DNA of 31,822 nucleotides from the NCBI GenBank assembly GCA_034698045.1, contig JAQGAU010000288.1, forward strand, positions 1-31,822, written 5' to 3'. Made by a program: the position numbers and the translations under genes. This document shows, one piece after another, positions 8,204 through 19,400 of this stretch; position 1 is the stretch's first letter, and each line of letters opens with the position of its first letter. This stretch comes from Paramacrobiotus richtersi (lineage: Eukaryota; Tardigrada; Eutardigrada; Parachela; Macrobiotidae). Under the pieces are notes generated by a model. It saw nothing but the letters and a program-made list of their open reading frames with translations, had not been told where the DNA came from and did no database searches.

Positions 8204-10498
8204 CTATATAACAGCAGGCTGTAATAAAGGTACTTCTCCATACAGTTTAATCCTAATATCTTTGTTATTCTGCAAATAGTATGGTTCAAAAGCAATAGGG
8301 CTACAGAACTCGTAAGGAAGAACATGCTGGTGATACTTGAAGCAAATCGAACCATTTCGAAGAAAGTAATCAGCCGCTAACGCGCCTAAGTCATTAGTTT
8401 TCCATGGAAAGGGCTTCACTGAAGGACATAGGAAAACGCCAGGTCCCTCGTATCAAGCCTTAGGTCTGCAGCACCACTTGGTGTCATCTGTTTATTGCTG
8501 GAACTGGTACGCAGGATTTCAAGTGCTTTCGTAAAACATTTCTGGTGTTCAGAACGGTCATCGAGTCCACACTCAGCAATTCCAATAGTGCTTGTGGAAT
8601 TTGGAATTTGATGGTTCAACGCGGATGGATCAGACGGTGGAGTATCCAGCAGATTCTCCGGATATAGATTATCGTTCTCTTTGAACAAACAGTGAAACTG
8701 TAGAAAGTGACACCACTTGGAACTTTCGTCGGGGGAACTCATGGAAACCATAGGCTGTCCAGTGGGATAGATCTCTGATCCACTAACTAGCAACAAACTA
8801 ACAATGCATTTGTAACCCTTTTCTGCCTTTGTTGTTCCAGAATGCACGAGCTTAGCTCCAGAGATGACGGAGGAACGGCGCCGGGTCGTTTTTCTAGTGA
8901 ATGATATTTTCGTGTCCTTAATGAAACTCTTATAGGCCCTTCTTAACATGGTCTGGCATTCTTGCACTTCTGCTCGGTTCAGGGCGTAAAGGTTCGCAGA
9001 CAAATCCAAAACTCTGTCGCGTACCCACGGCTGTAGCAGGGTCATGGCAGATGCGGAGAAATCGACTGTATTAGGGAATCCAAGCGTATCCATCGTTTTG
9101 CAGACTTTATGCGTTGCGTGGTGCAGCAGCTCGCTAGCATTTGGGCGGTAGTGTCCGTCTGTAACATTCATAAAAGTGCAGCTACGCAGGCAGGTGACTG
9201 TTAAAACCGGAAGAGAAGAGGCTTCGTTACCAGTGGACCTCAAATTAACAGCTTGGCTTCAACTGTAAGTTCCTAACTGCACTCACCGTCTGATGTCTTT
9301 TCTTTAGCGACAGGTCTGAAACACAAGTGCAGCAACCCGTCATAGAATACCATGCGCAGCTCGGAATCCCCAAGCCAAACTTCCGGAACAGCTCCATTAT
9401 GGGCAATTTCCCATGCCAAATTCAAGGATCTGGCGTTCACCAGCTGACCATCTTTTCGACGGAAATGCTGAATCCGCCCGCCACTGGATAGTTCCACGAT
9501 CATACAGCCCAGACTCCATATATCTGCTTTCCTGCCAACATGGCATTCCCCAGCTTCGCCTTGTATAACTTCGGGTGCCATGAACGCCAATGTACCCACT
9601 CCGCCTGATACATTGCACTGCTGGGAGTTTGATTCGGCGAGCAGTTTGGAAAAGTCAAAATCACCAATTTTTATGCAGTCATTGCCGGCTTTCTTCGTCA
9701 GTAGTACATTGTCACCTTTGATGTCGCGATGGACAATGCCGTTGGCGTGGAGAAATACCAAAGCTCTGACGACTTGTATAACCCAGTCATATAACTGGAG
9801 ATAATGCATCTGCCCTTTCTCGGCAATACTACGCAGTGATCCTTCTAAATGAAACAGGCGTGTCTCAACTGAAACTGGGTTAAGCCTTAGCAGTTCCTAA
9901 TCTCTTACCTTCGCAATATTCTGACGATAATGAAATGCGTTCGAAAGGAAGCACGATATGTTCGTAGTGCAGTAGACGAAGAATATATGGGCAACGGAAC
10001 GACAGCCTTTTTATTTGTTCGAGCAGCTTTAACAGCTCCTCGCCTTGGGAGCCGTTCTTCTTCAGAAAAATAGTCTTGTATGCTACCAGAACCCGTTTAT
10101 TGCCTATCATTTGGCTGGCCAGGAATACAGTTCCGCTAACCCCGTGTCCAACTGGGTGCAGAAGCTTGATTTTACTATCGCAATAACAGCGGTCCAGTTT
10201 GCCTAAAGAATTACATTTGCATTTTTTTCGTTTTCCGTTGGAACGAAATTCATGCAAACGGTGTCAGTATTTCACAAACAGCTTATTACTTACGTGTTTT
10301 GTCCGGTACATTTTCAGAACATATTCTTTTCCGTTTATTATGACCGATGAGGTCACGGCATTGGCCGTTCCATACTGTTACCACTATTGCCATAATGGCC
10401 GACGTTATCGTCACCAGTAAGAAAACGATAAGATGAAAAAAATAATCCCACACGTTTTTTGTCTGATATCCATCCTTATAAAAAAACGGAGCATCCAT
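8204..10498 (-). CDS. Membrane-anchored MEKK/STE-like protein kinase with DFD motif
   Basis: Predicted Ser/Thr kinase with an N-terminal membrane anchor. Exons: 10498-10294, 10202-9909, 9844-9287, 9197-8511 and 8418-8204, about 652 aa. A hydrophobic helix (about 17-44) precedes the kinase. The nucleotide loop is VGHGVSGTVF (86-95) and the lysine is in VAYK (K111). The hinge SEYCEEGSL is completed by an intron. HRDIKGDN (205-212) carries the catalytic Asp and the Ser/Thr-type Lys. The metal motif is DFD (228-230), not DFG. MAPE is at 255-258, then DIWSLGCMIVEL, and the lobe ends with HYRPNASELLHH. About 270 C-terminal residues match nothing I know. If the 8510 donor (C/GTACC) is not used, exon 4 reads on to a stop at 8416, giving about 612 aa. 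The start is uncertain: an ATG at 10701 could add an upstream exon. Introns are 64-92 nt. The kinase call is firm; substrate and pathway are not visible. Confidence 0.85.
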
Positions 10499-11119
10499 CT
10501 TCAGTTTCAGTCGAGTATACTGCAGCTACATGTTGTAAAGAATAACCAGTACCGTAATGCGCTGGATGGAATTTGATAAAGGAACCCTTCAAAAAATAAA
10601 GCTGGCGGGGAATTAGTTGCAAGTGTTAATTTTACGATACTCTGCCATAGACGCCCCCTAACGTTGTACCTTGGTGTCAGCTCAAGAAAGACGTCATACA
10701 TTCCAAAACAAAAGCGGAAAATGGGAGCGTTTGATGAGTCAAATGTTTATGCAGTACAGAAAACGCGGAATGCTAGCTGACAAAAATTAGCAATTAGGAT
10801 GGTAATCAACTTCCTCGTAATGCCCTGCGTAACATTTTATATGCACACTGTCTTTTACAAATTTCTCTCCATTTTCCCCATTGGCTCACATTGGGAAGTT
10901 TCTGCGTAGTGTCATAAGTACGTATCGGTCCGTGCTACAGCTACGGACGAAAACGGACCTTGTCTGCTTCCAGCATCGCTAAAGCGTTCGCAAATCTTGT
11001 CATTCCAAACAAATTAGATAATTTTAGCAAACTCCAAATTTCTGAAAGGTTGCCTCGATGCTGGAAGCAGGGACTCTGAATTCCTTCAATGGTTTGTTCA
11101 CGTTTTTGCCCGGCCTACA
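10499..11119. other. Upstream region of kinase with possible extra 5' exon
   Basis: A minus-strand frame starting at an ATG at 10701 encodes YDVFLELTPRYNVRGRLWQS. If spliced from a GTAAAA donor (after AGT ATC, near 10635) to the CTGCAG acceptor just before the TATACTCGACTG block (near 10520), it would join the kinase in frame as QSI-YTRLKLKMDAPFF, adding a short extracellular segment. Further upstream is a stop without an obvious acceptor. From 10929 to 11070 lie nested inverted repeats, listed separately. Nothing else is supported. Confidence 0.3.
10964..11070. repeat. 15-bp inverted repeat pair
   Basis: CTGCTTCCAGCATCG at 10964-10978 recurs as its exact reverse complement at 11056-11070. 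A second, smaller stem (GTCCGT...ACGGAC, 10929-10949) lies just outside. The pair is immediately left of the 680-bp TIR element, so it may be a relic of another foldback insertion. Confidence 0.6.
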
Positions 11120-11799
11120 CCCATGGTCGGAATAGGAATTAGGAATTAGGAACAACTTCTAGGATGGAATGAAATTCCTAGGAATGGCAGTAGGAAGTAG
11201 GAATAGGAACATACATTTTAGGAAATGGAATGCTCTGTAGGGAAAGGAATATGAATAGAAAATGAAACTTCCATAACAAAATGAGCGGTAGTGTAGTACC
11301 GGGAATTATTGCCTATCTGCGTATTATTGGCGGTATTAAGGGTGACGCTTAAATCCTGTCACATGTTTTCGTGCTAATTCCGTCTATTGAAACTCGTGCA
11401 ACGTTATCTGGAGCACAGTTTGGACGGCTACCTCAAAGATCAGCCCGAGCGAAAGCTAGTAGTCTGTAGACCTTTTGAGTGTCCCACATTGTGGAAACGA
11501 GAGATCGCTGGGCTTTGTGGCCGTTTGAAAGATACTGTTTCAAATTGATTATAACAGTGAATACTTGCAGTTCGTTTAATAAAATCTTAAACAGTAACCC
11601 CGGTACTACGCTATCGATAATTCTGTTGTGCGCGCGTTTCAGAAAGTTCTCTTCCTGTTCCTAGTCATTTTCCTACAGAGCATTCCTTTTCCTAAAGTTT
11701 AGGTTCTTATTCCTATTCACGTTCCAACTACCACTCCAAGAAATCTCGTTCCTCTCCGAAAAGCTGTTCCTAATTCCTAACTCCTATTCCGACCAAGGG
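11120..11799. mobile_element. Nonautonomous terminal-inverted-repeat element (MITE-like), about 680 bp
   Basis: The left end (from 11120) reads CCCATGGTCGGAATAGGA and continues with GGAATTAGGAATTAGGAAC. The right end (to 11799), reverse complemented, reads CCCTTGGTCGGAATAGGA and continues almost identically. Similarity resumes deeper in the arms: TTTAGGAAATGGAATGCTCTG near 11217 pairs with an inverted, nearly identical block near 11680. Arms are roughly 150 bp, built largely of AGGAAT units. The central 350 bp has no recognisable transposase frame, so the element is nonautonomous. No clear target-site duplication was found, so the exact ends could be a few bases off. It abuts a gene-fragment copy on its right. 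Confidence 0.75.
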
Positions 11800-11980
11800 G
11801 GAAGATGGACTGGAGATTTAGAATCAGGTCGGCCGGCAAATTTCGACTCAGTACTTGTCGCTTTGAGATAATTTCGAAAAGATTCTGGTATTATTGCAGA
11901 GTTATGGGGAGTGGTCACAAATGCGGCACACTGGAAAGTGTTATTAGCGGACGGTGAGAAAAAAATTTCCAGAATGAGTT
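11798..11980 (+). pseudogene. Degraded copy of the 3' end of the Cys-rich secreted gene
   Basis: GGGAAGATGGACTGGAGAT and the following codons align base for base with the end of exon 2 of the gene at 6554-7521 (GGGAAGTGGACAGGAGAT). The copy keeps an intron-like stretch with a TTGCAG acceptor, then GGGGAGTGGTCACAAATG, matching GGGGAGTGGTTACAAATA in the parent. The last codons carry indels and shift frame. The part encoding the signal peptide and most cysteines is absent upstream, where the TIR element sits instead. It is best read as a nonfunctional fragment, unless its missing exons lie elsewhere. Confidence 0.65.
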
Positions 11981-12922
11981 AGCGCTAAACATTCATGTGA
12001 AAGCATCCCCCAGAACTTGTTACCCAAAGGCTAAAGATATTTCGAAGCTCAGTTTGCTATTGTTGCCCCGTATTTCGACTGATTTAATCGTGATCTATAT
12101 AATGTTCATCGTCGCCACGATGTCGTGCAACTTTGTATCCCACACACTTTTTACGAAAACAGTTGTACCTCTTATTGTTAGTGGGAAAGTACTCTGACGC
12201 TGACAATGAACAAACAAGTTTTAATTGCAGCCGCAAGACACACATGTTCAATTCGAATATACAGCTTGTACCATACATGACTAATTTTTGTATACACTCT
12301 TATACACCAAATGGCAATACGATTAGATTATAAAAATCACGATTACACACACGCTTCAACAATGCTGAATCTGAAAGATGTCTCAGAAAACGGTCTTGAA
12401 TAGTTAGCGTTTTTTTGATGCCCGTTCTTCCGGGAAAGGTCCCGCTCCTGGCATATTAGCATGAGATAGAAATGTGCTGTACATGACCAGTTAGCGGAGT
12501 TGCGGAAGCAATGACCGAATAGCGGTGTTTTTATCGGAAAACTGGTTTTGTTTCGGTGGACAGATTTTGCTCGCGGCAAACGTTAAACTTGATTTGCTAA
12601 GAATTATAGGCAGTCACAGCAAGCTGCACGCTCAAAACTCGCGGAATTCCAGTGATAAGTTGATTGATCTTGCCGTTATAAACTGCAGAAATTCTGGTAC
12701 GGCCCGATTATAAAGTATCTCTATTTCGCATCCACTGTTTTGCGCTAGTTAACGGTCAGGGAAGAATCGTTGAAGAATTACACGGTACGGCAAGCTTTCA
12801 GATTCAACAGTTTTAGCTTACCTGTATATTTCGTGCTCCTGTTATACTGTTGTTCGATGTATTGTGTGCTTTGTTCGTTACCAAATTTCTCTTTAGAATA
12901 GCATCTTTCCTAAACACAGACA
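11981..12922. other. Intergenic, upstream of lectin-like gene
   Basis: No gene supported. The frames at 11997-12197, 12084-12278, 12133-12333, 12343-12579 and 12525-12713 are mutually overlapping and lack domains or splice context. The promoter of the lectin-like gene must lie toward the right end. Confidence 0.4.
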
Positions 12923-14076
12923 ATGGCGAAATGGGGATATCTTGTGTTCGCGGTGTTCCTTACACTTTATCAGGTATAAAAACTGTTCTTCTGAGTTGCT
13001 GACTGATTCAATCAAACGCATAGTTTATTCAGACTTTTTATGAATGTCTTATTTATGCGATGCCCTGAAAAATGCATCGTAGAATTAACCAATTCGGTTG
13101 CTTTCGCAGATCCCAAGTATCCGGACAGAAGAACTGGACGAGCTAACTGACGACGAACAACAGCGAATTAAAAGCCTTATTTTGAATGAAGGAGACGCAG
13201 CTACAATCAACTGCCCGCGTGGCCAAGTGATCCGCATTAAAACATCACAATACCGCATCACCGATCGGAAAGTGTGTGGTAAAGATGCTACGACCTGCCG
13301 AAATCCCTGCCCAGGAGCATTTATGACGGAAGAGCTGGCCAGAAAATGCGATATGAACACCAGCTGTCGCATTCAAGCGCGAAAATCCCGGGACAAGTGT
13401 GCCAACCGGAAATGGCAACCATTGGCCACCCTGTACACTTGCAACAGTGAGTAGCGCATATACTGGCGAAATATATTTAATATGCTTGAAAGGTAGGTTC
13501 GTCGGAAAAAGTTCCAAATAAGTATTGTTTGCCTGGTTAGTCTATTAACTGATCTTTCCTACACCTTTCAGTATATCTTAGCGTTTGTGTTACAGAAAAG
13601 AATGAGCACATCTGTCAAAATTCTTCGTAGTACATTTACACCAGTCAAAAGAAGAGTTTGTACAAAAATCTTTTTTTATCGGTTATTATTTAAACAGCTG
13701 CCGCGCTGATACTGTAGACCGCTGAGAGCGCTTGAGTCATGAAAGTGTGACGTAATATTAGCCGATGCATCTATAATTCTATAACAGTAATTCTGTATTC
13801 AAAACGATCTGTATACAAATTCCTTTTTGTATACAAAAATATTCAAAAGGTTTGCAGTTAAGAAAGTAGTAGCACCGGTTTTGTAATTCGCGTGCTTACA
13901 GGCGAAGTCGCATGCTACCGCTTTTTATTGCAACTACCGCGCGTAAACCATCCGTGTTTTCTTTGACAGATAAGAAACAAGCGAGGGAGGAACGTAAACC
14001 GGATGTCCACTACATGCGCGTGCTGCAAAGCGGCATCTGTAACTTCGGACAGCTAAAGAAGTTCTGTAGATTTTAG
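12923..14076 (+). CDS. Secreted SUEL/galactose-binding-lectin-like protein
   Basis: Three exons: 12923-12973 (signal peptide MAKWGYLVFAVFLTLYQ), 13110-13446 and 13970-14076, giving 164 aa. Introns of 136 nt (phase 0) and 523 nt (phase 1) have good GT-AG ends. From Cys52 the order INC-G-VIRI, VC, TTC, NPC, KC, SC, DKCANRKW, LYTC resembles the SUEL (D-galactose/L-rhamnose-binding lectin) domain: an early Cys after a charged stretch, a middle C-x-x-x-SC, and a closing K-W-x-L-x-x-YTC strand. The usual YGR and DPC motifs are replaced by YRI and DKC, so sugar binding may be altered or lost. A short basic tail with two more cysteines follows and ends in RF. It is secreted on its own without membrane segments. 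The family call is moderate; a lineage-specific Cys-rich protein is the alternative. Confidence 0.7.
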
Positions 14077-16402
14077 ACAAAAACGCTTACAAAAAGCCAT
14101 ATGCAGTAAGGCCGTTCCCTTGTATAAAATGTGTTGTGTATTCTGGATAACTTATCACAATGTTACAGTACCATTAATATTACTCAGAAAATGCCGTGTA
14201 CGCCTGCTGTACATGACAAGCTTATTTCGCGCTGTCGTGCGGTATAGCGGCGCTGTCATTGCAAAAAATAAAAATATCTATGCACTTGGAACTTTTCGGA
14301 GCTTACTATTATCTGGCCGGTACATAGAATCACTGTACATCGTGTATACATTTGATCCGATTAATCGAGAATTCTTCACGTACCTAGTTCATTCCTAGAA
14401 TGTTTGGCTTCGGTTAAATGTCTGCAGCTTTAATTTCACTGGACACAAAATGGCACAAGTAATCGCATTATTTTACCGGGAGTTTTCTAGACATAGATCT
14501 TAGCTAATTTTGTGCATTGCTGAAATTTATTTAAGCTTTGCCCATTAAGTACTGTACCTACTAATAATTTAATTGTAAACATGCGTAATAAAGCGACCGT
14601 TAGTTTTAAACTGTATTTTTTGCTATTTATCTGCCTCTGCTTACATGAAATTATAGCCTTATCTGATCAAAACATTTCGAGTCTGTTCGCCTGAAAATGT
14701 TAACAGAAGTACACACGAACAATCAAGCACAAACACCTAGTGATGCCACGCAGAATTTGAACGGTTATCCGCACGCTAAGGCCGTGGTATCAAACATTTA
14801 TACGGTATATAGGCCCACTCCATCGCCATAAATATATTCTGCCAAAAATAAATAATTAAACTGCTGCAAAATTTTGAAATAATCAAAAAATGGATATTTT
14901 ACTGCACATCAGACTTTTTTGTTACTGTGTACAAAGATCAGAAATGCCTCTAGTAAAAATACAACCATGGGTAACACAGACACGGGTATCGTAACGACGC
15001 TTCCGTTGTAACAGCTGCAATTAAGTTTGCAACCAAATCTCCGTTTCCTGTTCAAAGAAGCCGCTCGGGGGTAATCTATACACCATAATCCTTAAGGTAG
15101 CGAGTGACAGGAGAGCGAGAGCAATCCGTAAACTACAGCAGTCATCCCGCTGCGCATCCATCACACTTTTCACACATTCCCCTCGGTCGACACAGAGAAT
15201 GGTATAGCAAAGACTGCCATATTCCAAAGTACAGCCTGCGGATATGTCCATCCACAAGTCCGTACAGTCTGCCCCTTCAAGCTTAATTATTCTGCCCCTT
15301 CAATCAGCCGGAGCGAAGCAATTACCCAGAATGAAAGGAGACATTATGGTGCGGGGAACACAGCGGGTGTGTTAATGGATTTGGCATTATTCACATTTAA
15401 TCCACGAGTAAATCTTGAATAAAACATAAGAGGAAATGGCCCTGCAGATATTTTGGGGACATGGGGTAAAAGTGGATCAATTATAAGGAGAGCTGCCCGG
15501 ACGACCGGTTAATTTGACCGGGTTTCCCCCTTGTGGCATTTGCTTGGATCATTGTGCTCGTTCTTTGCACGACTGTTCGGGATAATGAACAGTGTACACA
15601 GTAGCTATATAGGAAATTGTGTTAATTATATCGGCGCAAATTGGATCATTGTACCAAGCCAAACACTCGTCCATATTGACTGAATTATTTCCAGATTTTT
15701 ACCTTTCTTATGCGCTTTTTCCTACAGCTTTGAATTTCGATCAGTGGGCTTTGGCCAGTTTCACGAAGTTTTCTAAACACACTTTGTTTGAGATTTTAAC
15801 CGACTTATAAAATTCTGTGTACAGAAAAGAAATCGCTAGAAAATTACTACGAAACATTCGTTTAAATCCATGTGAGTATTTGCTTACATAACGTTTACTC
15901 ATCGTTTATCCAATCGCTATATTTTGACGGGAAGTCTTATCCACATAATCTTATCGATATATATGTCAATAAACAACCGACTATTTCGATCTCCGTACTT
16001 GGCTGTTAGTAATGATCATATATTTACAACAGTCCAATGCAAATGTTTTCCCGCCTAACGACGCCGTCTCGTCTGGCGCGTTCCCCAACCTTTCCCTTGT
16101 TTTTATTGGACATGGTGGAAATTATATACGGATTGATCGGGTCGTTTCTGGCTTGATTGCGCTAAGTGAGTTATACATCCACAGACAGGCCCCACTCTGG
16201 CAAGCAGACTGCTCATGTCAGAACAGGCCACATCCCCCATGATTATTGACATTCTCTCCCTCTTTCCTTATTCAACTGTTCGCATGTGCACGGAACCGTA
16301 TAACTTCCTAACCGATTTCTGATAAGGGGATGTTCACTTTTACTCACTTCAGATCCGCACTGTGATCAACATTGACCGTTCTTATCTTCCATTGTTGACA
16401 CA
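14077..16402. other. Long intergenic stretch between lectin-like gene and sFRP
   Basis: About 2.3 kb with no supported gene. It holds AATAAA signals for the lectin-like gene (near 14267 and at 14586). A 13-bp direct repeat TCTGCCCCTTCAA occurs at 15268 and 15291. The 3' part should carry the sFRP promoter. Frames such as 14120-14398, 15021-15257 and 16012-16242 lack signal peptides, domains or splice continuity. Confidence 0.4.
14586..14591 (+). terminator. Candidate poly(A) signal AATAAA
   Basis: AATAAA followed within 40 bp by T-rich sequence (TTAGTTTTAAACTGTATTTT), about 510 bp after the lectin-like stop codon. An alternative AATAAA lies near 14267. Which is used cannot be told from sequence. 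Confidence 0.3.
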
Positions 16403-19400
16403 ATGGATAAACTGCTAATGTCCTTGTTTTGCCTCTTGAATCTCCATTGTTTTGAGGGGAAAAAGTATCAACAGCCGACGGAGACGGATATTTTTTCTGT
16501 GGATAATTATTATCAGTCGGATGCGTCGAATTTGCCGACACAACAGAAATGCGTGGATATCCCGCAGAATATGAGTTTGTGCTATGGGATTGGGTATCAG
16601 CAGATGCTGTTGCCGAATTTGATTGGGCAGGAGACGCTGCAGGAAGCCACGGAACAGTCGGCATCCTGGTTACCGCTGGCTAATATTAAATGCCATCAAC
16701 ATACACAGTTGTTTTTGTGTTCGCTTTTTGCGCCAATCTGCCCGATTCAACACCCGGTACCACAGGTAGATGTGAGTCTATTCATAGGTAGTGTAAAACA
16801 CGTCGATTATGTGAATCCCAGATCTGACGCCAATATATTCACTTCCATTTTAATTTGCAACGCATATGCTAACGCTAACACATGTTAATGCAAACAAAAC
16901 GCTATAGAATGCTTCTTAAACCGCACTAATTTTGATCTCTAAAGAAAACAATTTCGCTTTACATTTTACTAAAAAAAATTGCCGTAGGATTATGTTTTCT
17001 TTCTCATTTCAAAATATACCGAGGTACACGTAAACTCTCAGACAAAGGACACGTCGAGAGAACGAAAGTTATTGTTAACTGGCAGTTATAATATGTACCC
17101 GTGCTATATTCATACACGTTATATGATAAATCTGGTTTCTTCTAGCTTTTTAAAATTTTCATTTTGCTGTTCACAATAGCTATTATATCTGTCATAATGA
17201 CAGCTTTATATTTTAGGCGGATATGTCCATGCCGGCTGATCAAGGTCTCCCGCCGCTGTTGACCGCCGGACCGACCATCTATCCGTGTCGATCACTCTGC
17301 GAGTCAGTCAAGACCAGCTGCATGGGAGTGATGAATAAGCACGGGTTCCCGTGGCCGGATATTTTGGAGTGTGGCCGATTTCCGGTGGATAATGACATGT
17401 GTATTACGCCCAATGCTAATGCCCCAGCCACACCAGTCAGTACGACGGTGAGCGTGGGGACCACGCGGGCCGGGAAGCATAAGCATCGAAAACCGGTGGA
17501 TATGCATCATATTGCGCCGACAGGTGATCACTAGAAATCCGTAGATTGCCAAACATTCTTAACTCTTTACAAACCTTTTCTGCAAATTTTAAAATTGCGA
17601 AACAGCAGAAATGCAATAGAACGGTCAATATACAGCGTGTACCTAATGTAAAAAAGGACGTTTAATTTGGGTCTGCGGTCTAATTTTTTAACACAACGGT
17701 TAACACGACACTAATTTTTTAACTGGCCGTCTGTGTGGTTACTCTTTCTGGCTTTTCCAAGATACGGTATGTGAATCTATGCATTAGCAACGTTTTCTGC
17801 TAGGTGGAACGCTTTGACCTATTTTTAACAATATGCACTTTTTCCTTCGGCATGTCTGGTACCGTTCCTTAATCTCTTTGTGGTGCAATAATCCGCGTAA
17901 AAGGAACATGCCAGAATCATTTTGCTAGTATTTATAGCTTTTTCTCCATCAGGACGTAACGGCAAGCGCCGCGGTTAACACGCGCCATAAAGTACTGACA
18001 GCACTTTTTATTGTCGGTAGCCAAACGACTGGCGGCATGACATACGACTATTTGATTACTCTAAATCGCTCCCTTGTTCTAATTCGGTAGGATAACAACA
18101 ACTTTACAACTCTTGTCGGCAAATTTAATTGTCGTAGCTTTCCTTGAATCAATTATTTTATCGAAACAGAAAACTACGCAATGCAATATATAGATGGCCC
18201 AAGAAACAACTACAGAAAAATTAGAATAACAATAAATTAATAAGATCACCTACAAAACAATAGTACATGCAAACGCGAACAAAAAAATGATAAAGTCAAT
18301 TCAATAAAACGCAACTAAAACGATTAATACTGAACCATTTTATAAAAATTATATGCTTTACGGCGAAGTGCACGCTGCAACAGATCGTTGCATTCTTCGC
18401 ACAGCAGGTTCATTGCTTTACAAAAGCATTCCACTGACAGGGATATCTATTTTTCTAGTCATTCCACGCAAACTGACCACCACCAGCCCCATGTCCACTC
18501 CATCAGCCACGGATTCCTGTGACGCCTGCAAAGCGGTCGTGTTGCCCAAAGAGCTGGATGCCGCCTACTGTCACGCACAATTCGGTAAGTAAATTTAGTA
18601 GCTGAGGTATATTTCCTCAATTTCAGGGAATTCTGTTGACCAGCCCGATCAAAGTCAATCTGTATCGAATTTCCTCTTTATAATAATAGCAATCGCGCCC
18701 TTTCCCACCGCGTAATGGGGCTACGTGACTGGGAATATTGTTGTGCTGAGATTAGCCTACTTTGTAACACTAAGCGGTGCCGGCCAAATGCAGGAAATTG
18801 AAACCACTTTACGGGAGTGAATGGAGATGTGGCGGCGCGGGTGTATGCAGTTTCGTATAACGTGATGAGAGGAGAGTTTGTCATAATAACCAGCGGAAAT
18901 GGCCAGAATAACGCCTGGCTGTAGGCAGGAATAGGATGTATATACCATATAGGATGTATCACCGCTTGATGTATATACTTATATATAAGAAATGCGGAAA
19001 GCTTTTTTTCTGGTGCATGGACAGAATGTTCTGAAATAATCGATAGACTTTTCGATGTTCGGTTTATTGCAAGCATAAGGTCAAAAATGTTATTATCTGT
19101 TGTTTGAAGCCAAAGTAGGTTATCAAATTATTGGAAAGCCTGAGAACGGTTAGCGTAATTACTTGCAATCATGCTGAATCCTACTACGGTACCCAAAACC
19201 GTACTGCAACCGTTCCATAAAAGTAAAAGCAGTTCACAAAAATCAAACATTTTTGTACAATATACGTATCCAGCATTTTTTATAGTACCGTATATTGTTG
19301 AAAATGTTTTAATGCTCTGTAAACGTTCTGACTGGGAGAACACCACATACGTATTTTCTATATATCCGCTTGCAGTGTACCTTTATGACGTTTCAAGTGT

